A DNA stretch of 64,000 bases from Hyphomicrobiales bacterium (lineage in GTDB: Bacteria > Pseudomonadota > Alphaproteobacteria > SPJN01), in NCBI GenBank assembly GCA_006844605.1, contig SPJN01000015.1, forward strand, positions 1 to 64,000, in the 5' to 3' direction. The translations under genes and the position numbers were made by a program. Positions 30,910 through 42,474 of this stretch are shown in pieces; the first letter of the stretch is position 1, and each line of letters opens with the position of its first letter. Under the pieces are notes generated by a model. That model saw only the letters and a list, made by a program, of their open reading frames with translations. It was not told where the DNA came from and searched no databases.

Positions 30910-33751
30910 CCACACAGTGGATCAGGCAATTCAATCAAAGGACAGCCGCCCCCAACGCCGTCGCGGACGTCAGGGTGAAGGCGTATTGCTTGAACGGGCG
31001 GCGCTGAAGCGGGCTGTTTACGATCTGGCCGATGAACATGGCGCAGAATCGATGAAATTTCGGCCTGCCCTGATCACCCTTTTGAAGGATGAAAAGGCCC
31101 GCGCATGGACCGCTGCGGAAACACGCCTTGTCAGCGGCATTGCAGATGGTATTGGCGCAGCGCATTTGATGTCTGATGCGATGGACAAAATCATTGCCGT
31201 GCTGGCCGATTTCGCCACCGACTATCTTTATCGCAACACCAACCCCAGCAAGTATGAACGACTGGGTATTGTTGCCACCGGCGGTTATGGCCGCGGAGCA
31301 CTGGCCCCTGAATCCGATATCGACCTGTTGTTCGTGCTGCCCTACAAACAAACCCCGTGGGGGGAAAGCATCGTTGAATGGCTGCTTTATGCCCTGTGGG
31401 ATTTGGGCCTGAAGGTCGGCCACGCTACCCGGTCAGTTGATGAATGTATCCGCCTTGCAGACACCGATGTCACCATCGCCACCGCCATGCTGGAAACGCG
31501 CGGCCTGTGGGGCGATGAAGCGGTCATCGAAGATTTCCACAATCGCTATTGGAGCGAAGTCGTCAATCCACAAAGCACCACCCGCTTTGTCGAAGCAAAG
31601 CTGGCTGAACGCGACGCCCGTCATGAAAAAATGGGCGACACGCGTTATTTGGTTGAGCCGAATTTGAAAGAGGGCAAGGGCGGCCTACGCGATCTGCAAA
31701 CCCTGTACTGGATCGGCAAGTGGGTCATGGGCGTTGAAGAGGCAAGCGACCTTGTCCGCGAAGGCGTCCTGACCATGACAGAGGCACGCCAGTTCCGCCG
31801 CGCCCAGGCATTTTTCATGACAACGCGCTGCCATTTGCATTTTCTGGCCGGCCGCCCGGAAGAACGTTTGACATTTGATGTGCAGGAAAAGCTTGCCCAA
31901 CGCATGGGGTATAAGGACCGCAAGGGCAGTCGCGCTGTTGAACGGTTCATGCGGCACTATTTTTTATGCTCAAAAGACGTCGGTGACCTGACGCGAATTT
32001 TCTGCGCCGTTCTGGAAGAAAAAAGCGCCAAGGAACGCCCGCAGGGTTTTGGCAGGTTCTTGCCGTCGCTACCGTTGCGCGGTGGCCGCAAACAAAAGAT
32101 CGGCGACTTTACTGTTCAGGGTGGGCGCATCAACACCACGAACCCCGATGCGTTCAAGGAAGACCCGATCAACATCCTGCGCCTGTTCCAACTGGCGGAT
32201 GAGCATGATTTCGACATACACCCCATGGCCTTGCAGCGCGTCACACGCTCCTTAAAACTGGTGGTTGAGGAACTGCGCGAAGATGACGGGGCGCACAAGG
32301 TGTTTCTGGACATTCTGTGCAGTCGTCATAATCCTGAAAACGCCCTGCGCCGATTAAGCGAAAGCGGCGTGTTTGGACGGCTGATCCCCGAATTCGGACG
32401 CGTCACGGCCCTGATGCAGTTCAACATGTATCACCACTATACGGTGGATGAACATACGATCCGCGCCATCGGCATTCTGTCCCGCATTGATAAGGGCGAA
32501 TTGGCAGAGGACCATCCGGTTGCCACCGTCGCCATCAAGCAAATTGTCGATCGGCATGTTCTGTTTGTTGCCATGTTGTTGCATGACATCGCCAAAGGTC
32601 TGCCCGGCGATCATTCCGAGGTTGGCGCGGATATTGCACAGGATTTGTGCCCGCGCCTTGGCCTTGAAGAAGATGAAACCGAAACCGTTGCATGGCTGGT
32701 ACGGGTTCATCTGTTGATGTCGAACGTGGCGCAGAAACGCGATATCTCTGACCCCAAAACCGTCGAAACCTTTGCCCAAATTGTGCAAAGCCCCGAACGG
32801 TTGCGCCTGTTATTGTGCCTGACCGTTGCGGATATGCGCGCCACCGCACCGGGTGTGTGGAATGGCTGGAAGGGGCAATTGCTGCGTGATCTGTATGACG
32901 CCACGATGAGCGTCCTGTCAGGTGGCCAGACCATCCGCTTCCGCGAAGGCCGCGTTGCTGCCGCCAAGGACCAACTGGCTGCCAGCCTGACCGATTGGGA
33001 CAGCAAAGAAACCGAAGCCTATCTTGGCAGCCATTACGACACTTATTGGCTTAGCACCGAAGCTGACGCGCATGAACGCCACGCGCGGCTGATGAAACAG
33101 GCCAAGGATGACGGCAAGACATTAAGCGTCGATTGGTTGGTTCGCGATGACCGCGCTGCAACCGAAGTGACGATTGTGGCCCCTGACCATCCGGGCATGT
33201 TCGCCCGCGTTGCCGGGGCCATCGCCCTTTCAGGTGCGGATATTGTGGACGCCAAGGGGTTCACAACATCTGACGGGCGGGCACTGGAAGTGTTCACCAT
33301 TCAGGATCAGGACGAAACCGCATTTTCGGACAAGCGGCGGCTTGACCGCATCCCAGAACGGATTGAAGACGCCCTGAAGGGCGGCGTGTTGTTGTCAGAG
33401 GAATTCGATTCCAAGGGCCGCATCACCAACCGGATGAAGCCGTTCAAGGTTGCGCCCCGCGTGTTGATCGACAATCAGGCATCAGACATCTTCACCGTGA
33501 TTGAGGTAAATGGCCTGAACCGTTTGGGCCTGCTTTATGATCTGTCGCGTGTCTTCTTCAAGCACAATTTGACCATCGGGTCTGCCCATGTGTCATCGTT
33601 TGGGGAACGGGCGGTTGACGTGTTCTATGCCAAGGACCTGTTCGGGCAAAAAATCCGTCACGAAGGCAAGTTGCAGCATCTGGAAAAGGATCTGCGCGAA
33701 GCATTGCGCGTCGATGGCCCGGCCGATGACACTAAAGCGAGCGGTGCGTGA
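30896..33751 (+). CDS. glnD: [Protein-PII] uridylyltransferase
   Basis: [18 protein letters not shown] nucleotidyltransferase motif, HD domain ([14 protein letters not shown]), two C-terminal ACT domains. Confidence 0.96.
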   Translation: MKKDSHTVDQAIQSKDSRPQRRRGRQGEGVLLERAALKRAVYDLADEHGAESMKFRPALITLLKDEKARAWTAAETRLVSGIADGIGAAHLMSDAMDKIIAVLADFATDYLYRNTNPSKYERLGIVATGGYGRGALAPESDIDLLFVLPYKQTPWGESIVEWLLYALWDLGLKVGHATRSVDECIRLADTDVTIATAMLETRGLWGDEAVIEDFHNRYWSEVVNPQSTTRFVEAKLAERDARHEKMGDTRYLVEPNLKEGKGGLRDLQTLYWIGKWVMGVEEASDLVREGVLTMTEARQFRRAQAFFMTTRCHLHFLAGRPEERLTFDVQEKLAQRMGYKDRKGSRAVERFMRHYFLCSKDVGDLTRIFCAVLEEKSAKERPQGFGRFLPSLPLRGGRKQKIGDFTVQGGRINTTNPDAFKEDPINILRLFQLADEHDFDIHPMALQRVTRSLKLVVEELREDDGAHKVFLDILCSRHNPENALRRLSESGVFGRLIPEFGRVTALMQFNMYHHYTVDEHTIRAIGILSRIDKGELAEDHPVATVAIKQIVDRHVLFVAMLLHDIAKGLPGDHSEVGADIAQDLCPRLGLEEDETETVAWLVRVHLLMSNVAQKRDISDPKTVETFAQIVQSPERLRLLLCLTVADMRATAPGVWNGWKGQLLRDLYDATMSVLSGGQTIRFREGRVAAAKDQLAASLTDWDSKETEAYLGSHYDTYWLSTEADAHERHARLMKQAKDDGKTLSVDWLVRDDRAATEVTIVAPDHPGMFARVAGAIALSGADIVDAKGFTTSDGRALEVFTIQDQDETAFSDKRRLDRIPERIEDALKGGVLLSEEFDSKGRITNRMKPFKVAPRVLIDNQASDIFTVIEVNGLNRLGLLYDLSRVFFKHNLTIGSAHVSSFGERAVDVFYAKDLFGQKIRHEGKLQHLEKDLREALRVDGPADDTKASGA

Positions 33752-35337
33752 CAACGCCGGACACACCAGAACAAACTGCTGCGCCGCAAAGCGGCCGCAC
33801 GTTTTTTGCTGCGGTGGCGACCGTCTCAGGCTTTACGATGATGAGCCGACTTCTAGGCTTCATCCGCGATATTATGGTGGCGCAATTTGCCGGGACCGGG
33901 CCACTGGCCGATGCGTTCTTTATTGCCTTCCGCTTACCTAATCTGTTCCGCCGCTGGTTTGCCGAAGGGGCATTCAATGTCGCCTTTGTGCCATTGTTTT
34001 CTCGCCGCCTGGCGTCCGAAGGCGCACAGGACGCACGCGTGTTCGCCAATCAGGCGATGGCCGCGCTGACGCTGGTTCTGTTCGGCTTTACAGTGCTGGC
34101 TGAAATTTTCATGCCGCAGGTTATGAAGGTGATTGCGCCGGGCTTTAATGATGATCCGGTCAAGGCCGAACGGGCCATTGTCTATGCCCGCATCATGTTC
34201 CCCTATCTTAGCTTCATGGCCCTGTTGGCGCTTTATGGCGGCGTGTTGAACGCGCTGAAGAAATTTGCCGCCCCTGCCGCGGCACCCGTCGCACTGAACA
34301 TTGTTTTGATAATCGCGCTTTTGATCAATCAGCCCCTTGGGTATGAGGCCACCAAGATTATGAGCTGGGCCGTTGCTTTTTCTGGCCTTGTGCAATGGGT
34401 GGTGGTGCTGGTTGCGCTTGAACGACAGGGCTTTTACCTGCGCCCCACCATGCCGCGCATGACCGCCGATGTGCGCCTGCTGTTCAAACGCATGGTGCCG
34501 GGCATGATTTCCGGCGGGGTGATGCAGATTGACGTTTTGATCGCGTCTGCCATCGCGTCAATGGGCGCGGGCGCCATCTCATATCTTTATTACGCTGAAC
34601 GCATCATTCATTTGCCCATCGGGGTGATCGGTGTGGCGCTGGGGGTGGTGCTGTTGCCCACCCTTTCTGAACGACTTGCCAATGGTGATCACAAAGGTGC
34701 AGCCAACACCCAGAACCGTGCCGCAGAAGCGGCATTGTTATTGACTGTCCCTGCCTGCCTTGCGCTGGTGCTGATCCCCGATGTGATCATCGGCGGCCTG
34801 TTTGAACGTGGCGCTTTTTCCGCTGCCTCCACCGCGTCCACCGCGCCGGTTCTGGCAGCCTATGCACTTGCCATGCCGGCACTGGTGCTACAGAAAGTCT
34901 TTCAGCCCGGCTATTACGCAGCCGAAGACACCGTCACCCCGGTGATTTTCGCCGCTATCAATATGGCGATCAATGCGGGTCTTGGGCTGACGCTGTTTCC
35001 GATTTATGGGGCGGTTGGCCTTGGCATTGCCATGTCAGTCTCTTCATGGGTGCATCTGCTTTTACTGGCTGGTGGCCTGATGTGGCGCGGCGCATGGCAG
35101 GCCGACACGCGCCTGCTTAGCCGCCTTGCCCGCATTATCATTGCTGCCGCACTGATGGGGGCGGCGCTGTGGGGTGCCCGTCTGGGACTGGCAGATTGGG
35201 TCAGTCAGGGCGGGATAGAACGCATCGGCGCGCTTGTCATTTTGGTCGGGGCCGGGCTGGGTGCCTACGGCATTGGGGTGCTGGTGACCCGTGCGGCGCG
35301 TCCTTCGGAACTGAAAGCGATGATCAAGCGCGGTTGA
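33748..35337 (+). CDS. murJ: Lipid II flippase MurJ (MviN), GTG start
   Basis: VSGFTMMSRLLGFIRDIMVAQFAGTGPLADAFFIAFRLPNLFRRWFAEGAFNVAFVPLFS; GTGA overlap with glnD. Confidence 0.96.
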   Translation: MTTPDTPEQTAAPQSGRTFFAAVATVSGFTMMSRLLGFIRDIMVAQFAGTGPLADAFFIAFRLPNLFRRWFAEGAFNVAFVPLFSRRLASEGAQDARVFANQAMAALTLVLFGFTVLAEIFMPQVMKVIAPGFNDDPVKAERAIVYARIMFPYLSFMALLALYGGVLNALKKFAAPAAAPVALNIVLIIALLINQPLGYEATKIMSWAVAFSGLVQWVVVLVALERQGFYLRPTMPRMTADVRLLFKRMVPGMISGGVMQIDVLIASAIASMGAGAISYLYYAERIIHLPIGVIGVALGVVLLPTLSERLANGDHKGAANTQNRAAEAALLLTVPACLALVLIPDVIIGGLFERGAFSAASTASTAPVLAAYALAMPALVLQKVFQPGYYAAEDTVTPVIFAAINMAINAGLGLTLFPIYGAVGLGIAMSVSSWVHLLLLAGGLMWRGAWQADTRLLSRLARIIIAAALMGAALWGARLGLADWVSQGGIERIGALVILVGAGLGAYGIGVLVTRAARPSELKAMIKRG

Positions 35338-35392
35338 TTTTACGGCCCGCCCGTTCCATAACCGCGCCATAACTCGTTAGGAATTAAGATCA

Positions 35393-36400
35393 ATGACCGC
35401 AACCCGTGTTTTCAGTGGCGTTCAGCCGACCGGTAATCTGCACCTTGGCAACTATCTAGGTGCCGTCCGCAATTTTGCAGCCCTGCAAGACAGCCATGAA
35501 TGTATCTATTGTGTTGTCGATATGCATGCCATCACGGTTTGGCAGGACCCCGCTGCACTGAAACAAGCGACACTGGAAGTTGCCGCCGCCTATTTGGCGG
35601 CAGGTGTTGATCCTGAAAACCACATCATTTTCAACCAAAGCCAAGTGCCCGGCCATGCCGAACTGGCATGGGCCCTGAATTGTGTGGCGCGCATCGGTTG
35701 GATCAACCGGATGACCCAGTTCAAGGACAAGGCCGGCAAAAACCGGGAGAAAGCCTCAGTCGGGCTCTATGCCTATCCAGTGCTACAGGCGGCTGACATT
35801 CTGCTGTACAAGGCCACCCATGTGCCTGTGGGGGAAGACCAGAAACAACATCTTGAGCTGGCCCGCGACATTGCCCAGAAATTCAACAATGACACCGGCG
35901 CACAAGACTTCTTCCCGCTGCCTGAAATCCTGACCCCGCCAGAGGCGGCGCGCATCATGTCATTGCGCGATGGGTCGGCAAAAATGTCAAAGTCTGATCC
36001 GTCGGACCAGTCACGCATCAATCTGACCGATGATGCCGACACAATTGCCAAGAAAATCCGCAAGGCGCGTACAGATTCAGACCCCCTGCCTGAAAACAAA
36101 GACGGCCTTGAAAACCGGCCTGAGGTCAAGAACCTGATCAATATCTACAGCGCCCTTGCAGGGGACGACGCAGAAACCATCATCGCCCGCTATGCCGGGC
36201 AGGACAATTTTTCAGGCTTTAAAACCGATTTGGCCGAAATAGCCGTGTCGCATTTTGGGCCGATCACCGCGGAAATGAGCCGCCTGATGGACGACAAGGT
36301 ACATATTGAGGCTGTGTTGCGTGACGGCGGGGCCCGTGCCCGCGCCATTGCGGAACCTGTGTTGCGCGATGTGTATGACCTGATCGGGTTTGTTCGCTAG
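35393..36400 (+). CDS. trpS: Tryptophanyl-tRNA synthetase
   Basis: [33 protein letters not shown]. Confidence 0.97.
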   Translation: MTATRVFSGVQPTGNLHLGNYLGAVRNFAALQDSHECIYCVVDMHAITVWQDPAALKQATLEVAAAYLAAGVDPENHIIFNQSQVPGHAELAWALNCVARIGWINRMTQFKDKAGKNREKASVGLYAYPVLQAADILLYKATHVPVGEDQKQHLELARDIAQKFNNDTGAQDFFPLPEILTPPEAARIMSLRDGSAKMSKSDPSDQSRINLTDDADTIAKKIRKARTDSDPLPENKDGLENRPEVKNLINIYSALAGDDAETIIARYAGQDNFSGFKTDLAEIAVSHFGPITAEMSRLMDDKVHIEAVLRDGGARARAIAEPVLRDVYDLIGFVR

Positions 36401-36462
36401 AACTTGATTTTCCACGCCTTTGCCCCCATCTGTAGGGGATCAGGCAAGGAAGGAAACCGCGC

Positions 36463-37458
36463 ATGGCCGTCCGCGAGCAAATCGAAGATTTTTGGTATGA
36501 CCGGGTACAACCCAAATTGCCCGATATGCGCGGCCTGCATAAAAAGCCCGCTGCCCGCTATGGCATCGGCGTTATCGTGCTGGCGGTCCTGTTTTATTAT
36601 TTGATCGGTGCGTTGATTATTCAGGAAATCGATGACGACCCCGCCTTTGCAATTTCGCAACGATCCATCAGCAACGGCCAGTCAATGACCGTTGCCATGA
36701 CGGTTGCCTTGCTTGACCGTGAAGTGAACCAAAACGGCTGGACGGCAAACGATCCGTTCACCTCCCCCGCGGTATTGCTGGACAATATGCCGAACTATCA
36801 AAAGGGCATGGTGCAGGCGCTTGGCCGTTTTGCGTTTGAGCTGGCCGATCAGGTCGGTCGCCGCCGTGGCTCCAGCCAAATTGATCCTGACCTGCAATCA
36901 GCCGCCGGCCTGTTACAGTATCCCGGCGATGTCTGGCATTGGGACCCTACCGTCTCGCTATCCCCCACCGCCACATCAGAAGCACAATACAACAAGGCGC
37001 GCCGTGCCCTGCTCAATTATAACGAGCGCGTGGCCCGTGGCGACGCGGTGTTTGAAAGCCGCGCCGACAATCTGTTGGCGACGCTTGACCGTATGGCGCT
37101 TGACCTTGGCTCAAGCTCTGCGGTGATTGAAAATCAGATTGAAAACCCGTCCGGCTGGTTTATCGATACCGAAGGCGATGATGTTTTCTACACCACCAAG
37201 GGGCAGATTTACGCCTATTACATGCTGGTCAAGGCACTGCGCCATGACTTCAACAATGTGATACAGGAACGTGAGTTGTCACAGGTTTGGGCCTTGCTTG
37301 AAGAAAGCCTGCAAGATGGTGCCAGCCTGCAACCGCTGGTCATCATCAATGGCGACCCGGACAGCCAAATCCTGCCCAGCCATTTGGCTGCACAGGGGTT
37401 TTATCTGCTGCGTGCCCGCACGCAAATGCGGTCCATCACCAATATTCTCTTGAAATAA
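36463..37458 (+). CDS. DUF2333 family protein
   Basis: 331 aa with one N-terminal TM; WHWDPTVSLSPTATSEAQYNKARRALLNYN resembles DUF2333. Confidence 0.8.
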   Translation: MAVREQIEDFWYDRVQPKLPDMRGLHKKPAARYGIGVIVLAVLFYYLIGALIIQEIDDDPAFAISQRSISNGQSMTVAMTVALLDREVNQNGWTANDPFTSPAVLLDNMPNYQKGMVQALGRFAFELADQVGRRRGSSQIDPDLQSAAGLLQYPGDVWHWDPTVSLSPTATSEAQYNKARRALLNYNERVARGDAVFESRADNLLATLDRMALDLGSSSAVIENQIENPSGWFIDTEGDDVFYTTKGQIYAYYMLVKALRHDFNNVIQERELSQVWALLEESLQDGASLQPLVIINGDPDSQILPSHLAAQGFYLLRARTQMRSITNILLK

Positions 37459-37499
37459 ACCCATCTTCGGCACAGGCTACCTTGAATAAAGGTGAAGGC

Positions 37500-38045
37500 A
37501 TGGCTGAAGAGATACACGAAAAAACCATCGACACGCTGGACTATGCGCCGGACGATCCAAAAGATGAGCGGAACCTTGAAAAGCCGCTTAAGTTTTTGGT
37601 GGTGGTCGATGACACGCCTGAAGCGGAAGTCGCGCTGTATTATGCCGGCCTACGCGCCCACCGCACCCACGGGCTGCTGACCCTGTTGCGCGTGATAGAG
37701 CCTGAGAAAGGCTTCCAGCACTGGGCCTCTGTTGCAGAAACCATGCGCGCCGAGGCGTTTGAGGATGCTGAAAAGCTGATGCGTGCCCACGCCACGCAGG
37801 TACACAAGGATTCAGGCCTGATCCCCGAAATCGTGATCCGTGAAGGCACCACCCGCGACCGCGTGTTGGAATTGATTGAGGAGGATCGCGATATCCGCAT
37901 TCTGGTTCTGGCCGCAAGTGCCGACAAGGATGGCCCCGGACCGCTGGTCACTGCCCTTGCCGGACAGATGTCAGGTGGCCTGGCCATTCCCATCACAGTT
38001 GTGCCCGGCAATCTAAGCCACGCCCAACTCGAACGCCTTGCCTGA
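37500..38045 (+). CDS. Universal stress protein family
   Basis: FLVVVDDTPEAEVALYYAGLRAHRTHGLLTLLRVIEP...DIRILVLAASADKDGPGPLVTALAGQMSGGLAIPITVVPG. Confidence 0.85.
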   Translation: MAEEIHEKTIDTLDYAPDDPKDERNLEKPLKFLVVVDDTPEAEVALYYAGLRAHRTHGLLTLLRVIEPEKGFQHWASVAETMRAEAFEDAEKLMRAHATQVHKDSGLIPEIVIREGTTRDRVLELIEEDRDIRILVLAASADKDGPGPLVTALAGQMSGGLAIPITVVPGNLSHAQLERLA

Positions 38046-39127
38046 TGACTGCGCAGGCTGTTCCGCCCCAACACCCCCAACCGGTTGACGAGGCATTGGG
38101 CTATGACAGTGCCTATGTCGAACAAGTCGGCACACTGCCACTGGCCGCAAGATTGTTGCGCAACCATGCCGATACACAATTATGGCAAATTGGATTTGGG
38201 CTGTTCGCCGTATTGCTTGGGCTGCAAATTCTAATCCATTACCTGTCAGGGGCGCTCGCCTATGGGCCTGCGGGGGACAGCATCGGGGGCTGGATTGCCT
38301 ATTTCCAGTTTGATTTGTTGCACGCGTTTTTAATCACCTATTTGCTGATCGGCAGCGAAGGATTTCGCCGTGGCTTTGCCTGCCATGTCAGGCGCTTGAC
38401 CCCTTGGCTGTCTGCGGATGCGCCCTATTCAGAAGATGTATTGGCAAAACGGCCCGGCTATGTGTGGTTGGCCGGTGTGATCGCGGTTGTATTCTTTGTG
38501 CCAATCATGTCGATCCCCGTTTACGACAATTTCCCGGTCACAACGATTTTCTATTTGATGATTGTCCGCATGACGATCCTGTACTGGTTGATCGGTACCC
38601 GCATTCCCGAATTTATTCTGTTAAGCCAGCGGCTGGCCGCATTGGTCCGCCAACATTTGACCTATCGGTTGATAGAGGATGAACCACGCCGCATCATCGG
38701 CGGGCAAACCTTGACCTCATCACTATTTCTAATGATCGGTGTGGGCGTGACCATCCCCACCTTGTCCGATACACCCACCATCATGCAAACGATTGGTTTG
38801 CTGGTGCTGCTCACATTAATCAGCGTGTTGATCCTGCTTTGGCCGATATTTGCCCTGCGCAACAAGATCCGTGACACAAAATCTGCTGAAATGGATATGT
38901 TGCAGCCGCGCCTGAATGATTGTTGGGATGCCCTGCGCCGGGGCGAAGACCCGCCCCATGACCTGCCCGCACTGGTGGCGTGGCGGCAGGAAATCCGCAA
39001 TACGCCCGATTGGGTATTTGATGGGGAATCGGCGGTTCGCCTGCTGATAATCCTGCTGGTTCCCGCAGGGTCGCTGATTGCCGGGGAATTTGCCGAAAGT
39101 CTTTTGGAACGCTTAATCGGCGGTTAA
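38045..39127 (+). CDS. Multi-pass membrane protein of unknown function
   Basis: 360 aa with several hydrophobic helices; overlaps the USP stop by 1 nt. Confidence 0.7.
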   Translation: MTAQAVPPQHPQPVDEALGYDSAYVEQVGTLPLAARLLRNHADTQLWQIGFGLFAVLLGLQILIHYLSGALAYGPAGDSIGGWIAYFQFDLLHAFLITYLLIGSEGFRRGFACHVRRLTPWLSADAPYSEDVLAKRPGYVWLAGVIAVVFFVPIMSIPVYDNFPVTTIFYLMIVRMTILYWLIGTRIPEFILLSQRLAALVRQHLTYRLIEDEPRRIIGGQTLTSSLFLMIGVGVTIPTLSDTPTIMQTIGLLVLLTLISVLILLWPIFALRNKIRDTKSAEMDMLQPRLNDCWDALRRGEDPPHDLPALVAWRQEIRNTPDWVFDGESAVRLLIILLVPAGSLIAGEFAESLLERLIGG

Positions 39128-39221
39128 TGCCATGTGAGCCAAACTGCCCCCTTGAAATTCCCGACTAAAACAGTCATCTAATCGGCAAAGCTGTATTCTG
39201 CGCTGTGAAACGAGATTGACT

Positions 39222-39812
39222 ATGTTTATCCAAACCGAAGCGACCCCGAACCCCAACACTCTGAAATTCCTGCCCGGCCGTGCCGTGCTGGAAACCGGGT
39301 CCGCCGATTTCCCGAACGAGGACGCCGCCAAGGCATCCCCGCTTGCCGCCCGCCTGTTTGAGGTTGAGGGCGTCACCGGCGTGTTCTTTGGCGCGGATTT
39401 TATCACCGTCACCAAATCAGACGCTGATAATCAGGACTGGCCGCATTTGAAGCCTGCCATCCTTGCCAGCATCATGGATCATTTCACGGCTGGCTTGCCC
39501 ATTATGGGCGAAGGTGAAGCAGACCGCGTGGCCGCCAAGCCCAGCGCCGCCGATTATGAAGGCGCGGACGCCGAGATTGTGGAGCAGATTATCGAATTGC
39601 TTGACACCCGCGTGCGCCCCGCCGTTGCCAATGATGGCGGCGACATCATTTTCCATCATTATGAACAGGGCATCGTTACCCTGACCATGCAGGGGGCCTG
39701 CGCTGGGTGCCCCGCCTCAACCATGACGTTGAAGCAGGGTATTGAAAACATGTTGCGCCACTATATTCCTGAAGTGCAGGAAGTGCGCCCCGTTGAAGAC
39801 ATGCCTGCGTAA
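39222..39812 (+). CDS. NifU family Fe-S scaffold/carrier protein (NfuA-like)
   Basis: MFIQTEATPNPNTLKFLPGRAVLETG and GACAGCPASTMTLKQGIENMLRHYIPEV. Confidence 0.95.
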   Translation: MFIQTEATPNPNTLKFLPGRAVLETGSADFPNEDAAKASPLAARLFEVEGVTGVFFGADFITVTKSDADNQDWPHLKPAILASIMDHFTAGLPIMGEGEADRVAAKPSAADYEGADAEIVEQIIELLDTRVRPAVANDGGDIIFHHYEQGIVTLTMQGACAGCPASTMTLKQGIENMLRHYIPEVQEVRPVEDMPA

Positions 39813-39820
39813 CCGCATCC

Positions 39821-40501
39821 ATGTTACTGGCCCTTGATACCGCACAGGCGGGCTGTTCTGTCAGCCTGTGGGACGGGGCCACCCAATGCGCCAGCCATTT
39901 TGAAGCCTTGCGGCGCGGTCATGCAGAAATCCTGTTTGACAGGATCGGCACATGCCTTGTGGCGGCCAGCGCCAGCTATGATGACGTCACGTCTATTCTG
40001 GTCACCACTGGCCCCGGTACATTTACCGGCCAACGCGTCGGTCTGGCCGCGGCCCGCGGCCTTGGCCTTGCCACCAAGGCCCCCGTGATCGGCATCACAA
40101 CATTTGAGGCGGTCGCCGCCGGGCTGATCCATGCAGGCCATGCACCTGATCTGTGCCATATCATTTTCGACGCCCGCCGGGATGAGGTGTATCACCAAGG
40201 CTTTGACCTAAGCGGGCCGCTGCCCGTTGCGCTGACTGAAGGCGCAGTGATGTCAATTGATGCTGCCAAGGCATTGGTGACAACAGGCACAATGGCCGGC
40301 ACTGGTGCGCTCCTGATGGCGAATGACTTACCGGTCTTTGACGGGTTCGAAACACCTGACGCCACTAGGTTTGGGTGGCTGGGACAGCATGTTACACCGG
40401 GACCGGACCGTTTGGCCCGCCCGGTCTATTTGCGGGCACCGGATGCCAAACCACCCAGCAATCCGCCAGCGCCGCGCGCGGCAACCCCGACACACTCATA
40501 G
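39821..40501 (+). CDS. tsaB: tRNA threonylcarbamoyladenosine biosynthesis protein TsaB
   Basis: LLALDTAQAGCSVSLWDG, TGPGTFTGQRVGLAAARGL. Confidence 0.92.
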   Translation: MLLALDTAQAGCSVSLWDGATQCASHFEALRRGHAEILFDRIGTCLVAASASYDDVTSILVTTGPGTFTGQRVGLAAARGLGLATKAPVIGITTFEAVAAGLIHAGHAPDLCHIIFDARRDEVYHQGFDLSGPLPVALTEGAVMSIDAAKALVTTGTMAGTGALLMANDLPVFDGFETPDATRFGWLGQHVTPGPDRLARPVYLRAPDAKPPSNPPAPRAATPTHS

Positions 40502-40507
40502 TCAACC

Positions 40508-40957
40508 ATGATCAGACACGCCACAGATAGCGATGCCGATGCGCTCGCCACCCTGCACAGGCGTTGTTTCGCCCCGCGGGGGGAGCGGGTCTGGCCAGCC
40601 GCGGAATGGGCCGCCCTTTTCACCAATCGGGCAACCCATTGTTTGGTAGTAGACGAGGACCGGTTGGTCGGCGCGCTTCTTATGCAAATCGGGGGCGATT
40701 GCGCTGACATCATCACCATCATGACAGACCCTGCCAAACAACAATCAGGCATTGGCCGTGCCCTGCTGGACGCAGGCATGGCCCACCTGCCGCCTTTGGG
40801 CGTCAGCCGCCTAATGCTTGAGGTGGCAGCTGACAATTTGGCGGCCCGTGCCCTTTATACCCGCGCCGGGTTCCGACCCATTGGCATAAGACCGCACTAT
40901 TACAAGCGCAGCGGTACAGACCGTGTTGATGCACTGCTATTGGCCTGCGACTTGTAG
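40508..40957 (+). CDS. rimI: RimI-like GNAT N-acetyltransferase
   Basis: QQSGIGRALLDAGM, LEVAADNLAARALYTRAGFRPIGIRPHYYK; adjacent to tsaB. Confidence 0.87.
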   Translation: MIRHATDSDADALATLHRRCFAPRGERVWPAAEWAALFTNRATHCLVVDEDRLVGALLMQIGGDCADIITIMTDPAKQQSGIGRALLDAGMAHLPPLGVSRLMLEVAADNLAARALYTRAGFRPIGIRPHYYKRSGTDRVDALLLACDL

Positions 40958-41069
40958 CATCGCCGGGCAGTCGCGGTGATTGCAATTACAGTCAATCCGC
41001 GCTAAATCCATGTTTAGCGAAGCAAGCGGCCCCGCAGGGGTCACAACTGGCATTGGTGGAGCATGTGAT

Positions 41070-41492
41070 ATGCCTGACCGGATCGAAAAATTATGTGCCG
41101 AAAAAGGGATGCGCATGACCGAACAGCGGCGCGTTATCGCCCGTGTTTTGTCACAATCCCACGACCACCCCGATGTAGAGGAATTGTACAACCGCGCGTC
41201 TGCCGTTGATTCCAACATCTCCATCGCCACAGTCTATCGCACCGTACGCCTGTTTGAAGATGCCGGTATTCTGGAACGACATGATTTTCGTGATGGCCGG
41301 TCCCGCTATGAAGAAGTGACCGACAATCATCACGATCACATGATCGATATGAAAACCGGCAAGGTCATTGAATTTGTGAATGAAGAGATTGAGAAGTTGC
41401 AGCAACGCGTTGCGCGCGAGCTGGGCTACAAGCTCGTCGATCATCGGCTTGAACTATACGGCATGCCGCTTGACGAAACAGACAAGACCTGA
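41070..41492 (+). CDS. fur: Fur family transcriptional regulator
   Basis: GMRMTEQRRVIARVLSQSHDHPDVEELYNRASAVDSNISIATVYRTVRLFEDAGILERHDF; VTDNHHDHMIDMKTGKVIEF. Confidence 0.9.
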   Translation: MPDRIEKLCAEKGMRMTEQRRVIARVLSQSHDHPDVEELYNRASAVDSNISIATVYRTVRLFEDAGILERHDFRDGRSRYEEVTDNHHDHMIDMKTGKVIEFVNEEIEKLQQRVARELGYKLVDHRLELYGMPLDETDKT

Positions 41493-41501
41493 CCCTAAAC
41501 G

Positions 41502-42425
41502 ATGCAATTGATCCGCGCCATATACGGGTTGATCCTGTTCGGACTGGCGGTTTTGGTCTTGGCCCCGCTGCAATTACTGGCCTTGGTGCTGCGGCTGCGC
41601 CCGGTTCATGTGCGTATTCCGATCCTGTTTCACAAATTTGTCTCCCGCTATGCCTTTGGCATGCGCATCACCGTGCGCGGCACACCTGAAAAGCCGAACC
41701 CCCACCCCCTATTCCGTTGGCCCAATGCCCGGGAAGTACGCGGCCCCGTCCTTTATGTGTCAAACCATAACAGCTGGTCCGACATCATCATATTAGGGTC
41801 CATCACGCCATTATGCTTTGTCGCCAAGGCTGAAGTTGCCGACTGGCCCGGCTTTGGCATTCTGTCAAAGATGCAGCGCACGATTTTCGTCAAACGCGAA
41901 GACACCCGCAAGGCCGGGGAACAGGCCGCCGAAATGCTGGGCCGGATGGATGGCGGCGATGCCATCGTTTTGTTTGCAGAAGGCACCAGTTCTGACGGCA
42001 ACCGGGTATTGCCTTTCAAATCCAGCCTGTTCGCCGTTGCACAAATGTCCGACATCCGCCATTCGGTCCCCCCGGTACGTATTCAGCCCGTCTCCATCGC
42101 CTTTACCAAGGTTGGCGGGCTACCGATGGGCCGGCAATATCGGCCCTATTTTGCATGGTATGGGGACATGGAGTTTGGCGGTCATTTATGGGAGGGGCTG
42201 ATGCAAGGCCCTGCGGATGTTGAGGTGACCTTCCACCCCCCTGTCACGCTGGCCCAAATGGGCAATCGCAAGAAACTGGCCAATGCGGTGCATCGCACTG
42301 TTTCCGAAGGGCTGGCCCACGCCATTACAGGTCGGGGCATTCCCGATCATAATGAGGCCCCCGCAAACGCCCTAAACGACGGCCCAACGGCCACAAAATC
42401 CGGCGACAGCACCAAGGCTGCGTAA
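41502..42425 (+). CDS. 1-acyl-sn-glycerol-3-phosphate acyltransferase family
   Basis: VSNHNSWSDIIILG (HX4D-like, NHNSWSD), LFAEGTSSDGNRVLPFKSSLF. Confidence 0.88.
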   Translation: MQLIRAIYGLILFGLAVLVLAPLQLLALVLRLRPVHVRIPILFHKFVSRYAFGMRITVRGTPEKPNPHPLFRWPNAREVRGPVLYVSNHNSWSDIIILGSITPLCFVAKAEVADWPGFGILSKMQRTIFVKREDTRKAGEQAAEMLGRMDGGDAIVLFAEGTSSDGNRVLPFKSSLFAVAQMSDIRHSVPPVRIQPVSIAFTKVGGLPMGRQYRPYFAWYGDMEFGGHLWEGLMQGPADVEVTFHPPVTLAQMGNRKKLANAVHRTVSEGLAHAITGRGIPDHNEAPANALNDGPTATKSGDSTKAA

Positions 42426-42474
42426 ATCCGCCCGTTGACGCCCCCGCCCATCTGATCTATGCGTCCGGGTCATT

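Noticed and set aside
40978-40997. GATTG...CAATC inverted half-sites upstream of fur as a Fur operator
   Set aside because: Only 5-bp arms with an asymmetric centre; not close enough to a known Fur/Mur/Irr consensus to claim.
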